From CAZOZZ01 sp965262425 (GTDB lineage: Bacteria > Acidobacteriota > Terriglobia > 20CM-2-55-15): a stretch of 64,000 bases of DNA. The position numbers and the translations under genes were made by a program. The stretch spans positions 1,426,001-1,490,000 of the forward strand of contig OZ253536.1 in assembly GCA_965262425.1 (NCBI GenBank). Reading direction: 5' to 3'. Below the pieces are notes generated by a model. That model saw only the letters and a list, made by a program, of their open reading frames with translations, was not told where the DNA came from and did not search any database. Below, one piece after another: positions 61,541 through 64,000 of the stretch (the stretch's first letter is position 1; the number at the start of each line of letters is the position of its first letter).

Positions 61541-62920
61541 ATGTTTATCACGAAGAAGCATATTTCGCGGCGGACCGTTCTTCGCGGGATGGGTGCAGCG
61601 GTCGCGTTGCCGTTCCTGGAGTCCATGGTGCCCGCACAGACTCCGTTACGGGAGACGGCGGCGGTTCGCCCACCCCGTCTGTGTACGATCGAAATAGTGC
61701 ATGGAGCGGGCGGCAGCACGCGCTACGGCCAGAGGGAGTTTTATTGGTCCCCTGCCAAGGAGGGCGCTGATTTCGAGTTCACTCCGAGTCTGAAATCGCT
61801 CGAGCCTCTGCGGGATTACTTGACGATCGTTACGAACACGGACCTCTTCGCCGCGACGGCGTGGTCCACGAAAGAGGAGGGTGCCGACCACACGCGCGCG
61901 TCGTCGGTGTTCCTGACCGCGGCTCATCCCAAGATGACCGAGGGGGCGGACATTTATTGTGGCCCGTCGATCGACCAGATCTATGCCCAGAGAATGGGCC
62001 AGGATACACCACTGCCGTCGATCCAGCTTTGCCTGGAAAACGTGAGTTCGTTATCGGCGGCCTGCGGATTCGGCTACAGTTGTGTTTATACCGACACGAT
62101 TTCATGGTCCTCCCCGACGACGCCGCTCCCCATGGAACGGGATCCTCGGGTGGTCTTTGAACGTTTGTTCGGCGCTGGCGCCACAGCCGAAGAGCGTCAG
62201 ATCCGGATGCGGGAGGATCGCAGCATTCTGGATCTGGTCAAGCACGCGGTGACCCAGATGCAGAAAGACCTCGGTCCAAGCGATCGCAGCCGGCTCGACA
62301 GTTACCTAGAGGATGTCCGGGAGATCGAGCGCCGAATTCAGAAGGTCGAGCAATACAACAGCTCCGGTGCCGAAGCGACAACGCTCCCGGACGCTCCGGT
62401 CGGCGTGCCTGATGAGTTTGGGGAGCATGTCGGTCTGATGTTCGATCTGCAGGCGTTGGCTTTCATGACCGAGACCACACGCGTCTCGGCTTTTAAGCTG
62501 GCCCGGGACGTCAGCTCACGGCTGTATCCCGACAGTGGCGTGAACGCCCCCTTCCATTCCATGTCGCACCATGGAGAGGATCCGGAGCAGATCCGGGAGT
62601 TCGTGAAGCTGAATGCATACCACGTCAGCACGGTGGCCAGGTTCCTGGAAAAATTGAAGGACACGCCGGACGGCGACGGAAACCTTCTGGACCATTCGCT
62701 GGTGATGTACGGCAGTCCGATGGGCGACTCTCATGTTCATGAGCACAGGCGGTTGCCCGTGTTCCTCGCCGGGCACGCCAACGGCAAAATCAAAGGGAAT
62801 CATCACCTGAAGTGTCCCGAAGGGACGCCGATGGCGAACCTCATGCTCACTATGCTGCACCGTCTCGGAGCCGAGGATGTGACGGAAATCGGCGACAGCA
62901 CGGGAGAGCTCGCAATCTAA
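61541..62920 (+). CDS. DUF1552 Tat-exported protein, cassette C
   Basis: 459 residues, again beginning MFITKKHISRRTVLRGMG. It shares CTIEIVHGAGGSTRYGQ, EEGADHTRASSVFLTAAHPK, CGFGYSCVYTDTISWSSPTT, MREDRSILDLVKHAVTQMQKDLGPSDRSRL-like, and VMYGSPMGDSHVHEHRRLPVFLAG with its paralogues. It lies 111 bp after the haem-protein gene, the same spacing as in cassette B, and 36 bp before the ankyrin gene. Confidence 0.9.
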   Translation: MFITKKHISRRTVLRGMGAAVALPFLESMVPAQTPLRETAAVRPPRLCTIEIVHGAGGSTRYGQREFYWSPAKEGADFEFTPSLKSLEPLRDYLTIVTNTDLFAATAWSTKEEGADHTRASSVFLTAAHPKMTEGADIYCGPSIDQIYAQRMGQDTPLPSIQLCLENVSSLSAACGFGYSCVYTDTISWSSPTTPLPMERDPRVVFERLFGAGATAEERQIRMREDRSILDLVKHAVTQMQKDLGPSDRSRLDSYLEDVREIERRIQKVEQYNSSGAEATTLPDAPVGVPDEFGEHVGLMFDLQALAFMTETTRVSAFKLARDVSSRLYPDSGVNAPFHSMSHHGEDPEQIREFVKLNAYHVSTVARFLEKLKDTPDGDGNLLDHSLVMYGSPMGDSHVHEHRRLPVFLAGHANGKIKGNHHLKCPEGTPMANLMLTMLHRLGAEDVTEIGDSTGELAI

Positions 62921-62956
62921 TCCACGGCTTCAAGAGGGTGACCGGAGGGATGACAC

Positions 62957-64000
62957 ATGTCGGCTAGGAACTTGCTAGGGGTAGTCTTTGTTTATACGGC
63001 TATAGTGGCGTCGGCCACCGCGGCGGATCAGCGTTTGCCCGACGCGGCCCAGCGCGGCGACATCAGCACGGTGCGCTCGCTGCTCCAGGAGAATGCGGAG
63101 GTGAATGGAACCCAGGGTGACGGCATGACGGCGCTGCACTGGGCTGCCGAGAACGATGATCTGGAGATGGCGCGAGTGCTCATTCGTGCCGGGGCGGACC
63201 TCGGCGTCGGGACCCGCGTGGGGTCGATCACTCCCCTCTTTCTGGCCTGCACAAACGGATACCGAGACATGGCCGAGCTGTTGTTGGAGGCTGGAGCAGA
63301 TGCGAACTCCGTCGCCCTCGCCGGTACGACTGCCCTCATGCAGGCGTCGGCCGCGGGCAGTGTGGAGGTTGTGGAGGCGTTGCTCGGGCACGGAGCGGAC
63401 GTCGATCGGAAGGAGGCCGCCCGCCAGCAAACGGCGTTGATGTACGCGGCCGCCCTCGATCGTAGCGCCGTTGTCCGGGTCCTGGCCGAGCGAGGTGCGG
63501 ACCTCGACGCGACCAGTAAAGTGGAGCGGATCGGGGAAGTGCTCTTTGACGAAGACGGCAATCCCATGCCGGCCATATCTCGAACTGGACTGACCCGGGG
63601 CGTCGGCGCGGGGTCGCCCCCTCCGAATGGCGCCGTTACCGGCCTGGGTGGATTGACCGCGTTGCACTACGCGTCTCGCGAGGGCCACATGGACACCGTT
63701 CGCGCACTGGTGGAGTCGGGAGCACGCCTTGACGAGGTCAGCCCGATGGATCGGAGCAGCCCTCTCGTGATCGCGATCGCAAACGGCCACTACGACCTCG
63801 GAAGATACCTGCTGGATCAAGGTGCGGACCCAAACCTGGTGACCACCGCCGGGTATACGCCCCTGCACGCAACCGTCGAGACTCGATGGTCACCTGTCTC
63901 ATGGACGCCAACTTCATCCACGGCCGCTAACGGGATTCTGCAGCAGGAGTCGACGTATCTGGACTTGATGAAGGAGCTCTTGCTGCGTGGTGCCGACCCG
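62957..64000 (+). CDS. Exported ankyrin-repeat protein, cassette C (cut by window end)
   Basis: The frame is open from ATG 62957 to the window edge, 348 codons. It begins MSARNLLGVVFVYTAIVASA, a signal peptide, preceded by GGAGGG. Ankyrin-type repeats include GDGMTALHWAAENDDLEMARVL, SITPLFLACTNGYRDMAELLLEAG, AGTTALMQASAAGSVEVVEALLGHG, GGLTALHYASREGHMDTVRALVESG and GYTPLHATVETRWSPVSWTPT, where the conserved insert begins. The PPHH part would lie beyond the window. It completes the third copy of the cassette. Confidence 0.87.
   Translation, partial: MSARNLLGVVFVYTAIVASATAADQRLPDAAQRGDISTVRSLLQENAEVNGTQGDGMTALHWAAENDDLEMARVLIRAGADLGVGTRVGSITPLFLACTNGYRDMAELLLEAGADANSVALAGTTALMQASAAGSVEVVEALLGHGADVDRKEAARQQTALMYAAALDRSAVVRVLAERGADLDATSKVERIGEVLFDEDGNPMPAISRTGLTRGVGAGSPPPNGAVTGLGGLTALHYASREGHMDTVRALVESGARLDEVSPMDRSSPLVIAIANGHYDLGRYLLDQGADPNLVTTAGYTPLHATVETRWSPVSWTPTSSTAANGILQQESTYLDLMKELLLRGADP

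Noticed and set aside
39974..64000. Cassettes A, B and C as recent segmental duplications
   Set aside because: The paralogues differ throughout at protein level and have differing linkers and lengths in the haem and ankyrin proteins, so duplication is old or by separate acquisition.
1..64000. CRISPR arrays, tRNA or rRNA genes, integrase/att sites, prophage genes
   Set aside because: No regularly spaced direct repeats, cloverleaf-forming stretches, rRNA-like sequence or phage structural genes were seen in any gap between genes.

Overview
The window looks like a chromosomal segment from a GC-rich Gram-negative bacterium, most likely Acidobacteriota (Vicinamibacteria-like). That placement is an inference. 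It rests on two Oar-like TonB-dependent receptors with carboxypeptidase-type N-termini, secreted DUF1592/DUF1587-type haem proteins paired with Tat-exported DUF1552 proteins, a DUF1800/DUF1501 pair, and the amidase, serine hydrolase and M48 protease repertoire. No rRNA, tRNA or CRISPR array was seen.

Layout. 0-7.3 kb: the end of a membrane protein; a DUF1800 gene broken by a 317-bp non-autonomous element, followed by intact DUF1501; a pterin dehydratase; an internally deleted radical-SAM relic; a serine hydrolase; a second identical copy of the 317-bp element at the promoter of an EAL-HDOD gene. 7.3-16.4 kb: a leftward amidase, small Tat protein, FGGY kinase and 6-phosphogluconate dehydrogenase; a SugE/Gdx exporter; a fused acyl-AMP ligase/ACP/acyltransferase; an ammonium transporter with a terminator in its leader. 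16.7-18.2 kb: a complete ISL3-family insertion sequence. 18.3-27 kb: an acyl-CoA carboxylase beta subunit, then a tight leftward operon of ECF sigma factor, FecR-type anti-sigma fusion and two ABC ATPase/permease pairs. 27-33 kb: a THI5/NMT1-like protein, aldehyde dehydrogenase, M48 protease, fatty-acid hydroxylase and NHL-repeat protein. 33.5-38 kb: an Oar-like receptor split by an IS256-family element. 38-40 kb: a seven-haem cytochrome with TPRs. 40-45.6 kb: cassette A (leftward). 46-49.6 kb: a haem-motif secreted protein, a metallo-beta-lactamase-fold protein and a SuyA/SuyB-like pair. 49.9-64 kb: an intact Oar-like receptor followed by cassettes B and C (rightward; C is cut by the window end).

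The most distinctive content is a three-gene module present three times: a secreted two-CxxCH DUF1587/1595/1592/1588/1585 protein, a 459-residue Tat-exported DUF1552 protein, and an exported ankyrin-repeat protein with a conserved PPHH insert. Two copies lie in tandem directly behind an Oar-like receptor. This suggests an envelope system for uptake and redox processing of an unknown substrate, diversified by ancient duplication.

The second theme is mobile DNA. The two identical 317-bp elements have perfect independent 8-bp target duplications and ends matching those of the resident ISL3-family element. An IS256-family element and several families of large palindromic repeats complete the picture. 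Mobile elements have broken one secreted-protein gene and one outer-membrane receptor gene.
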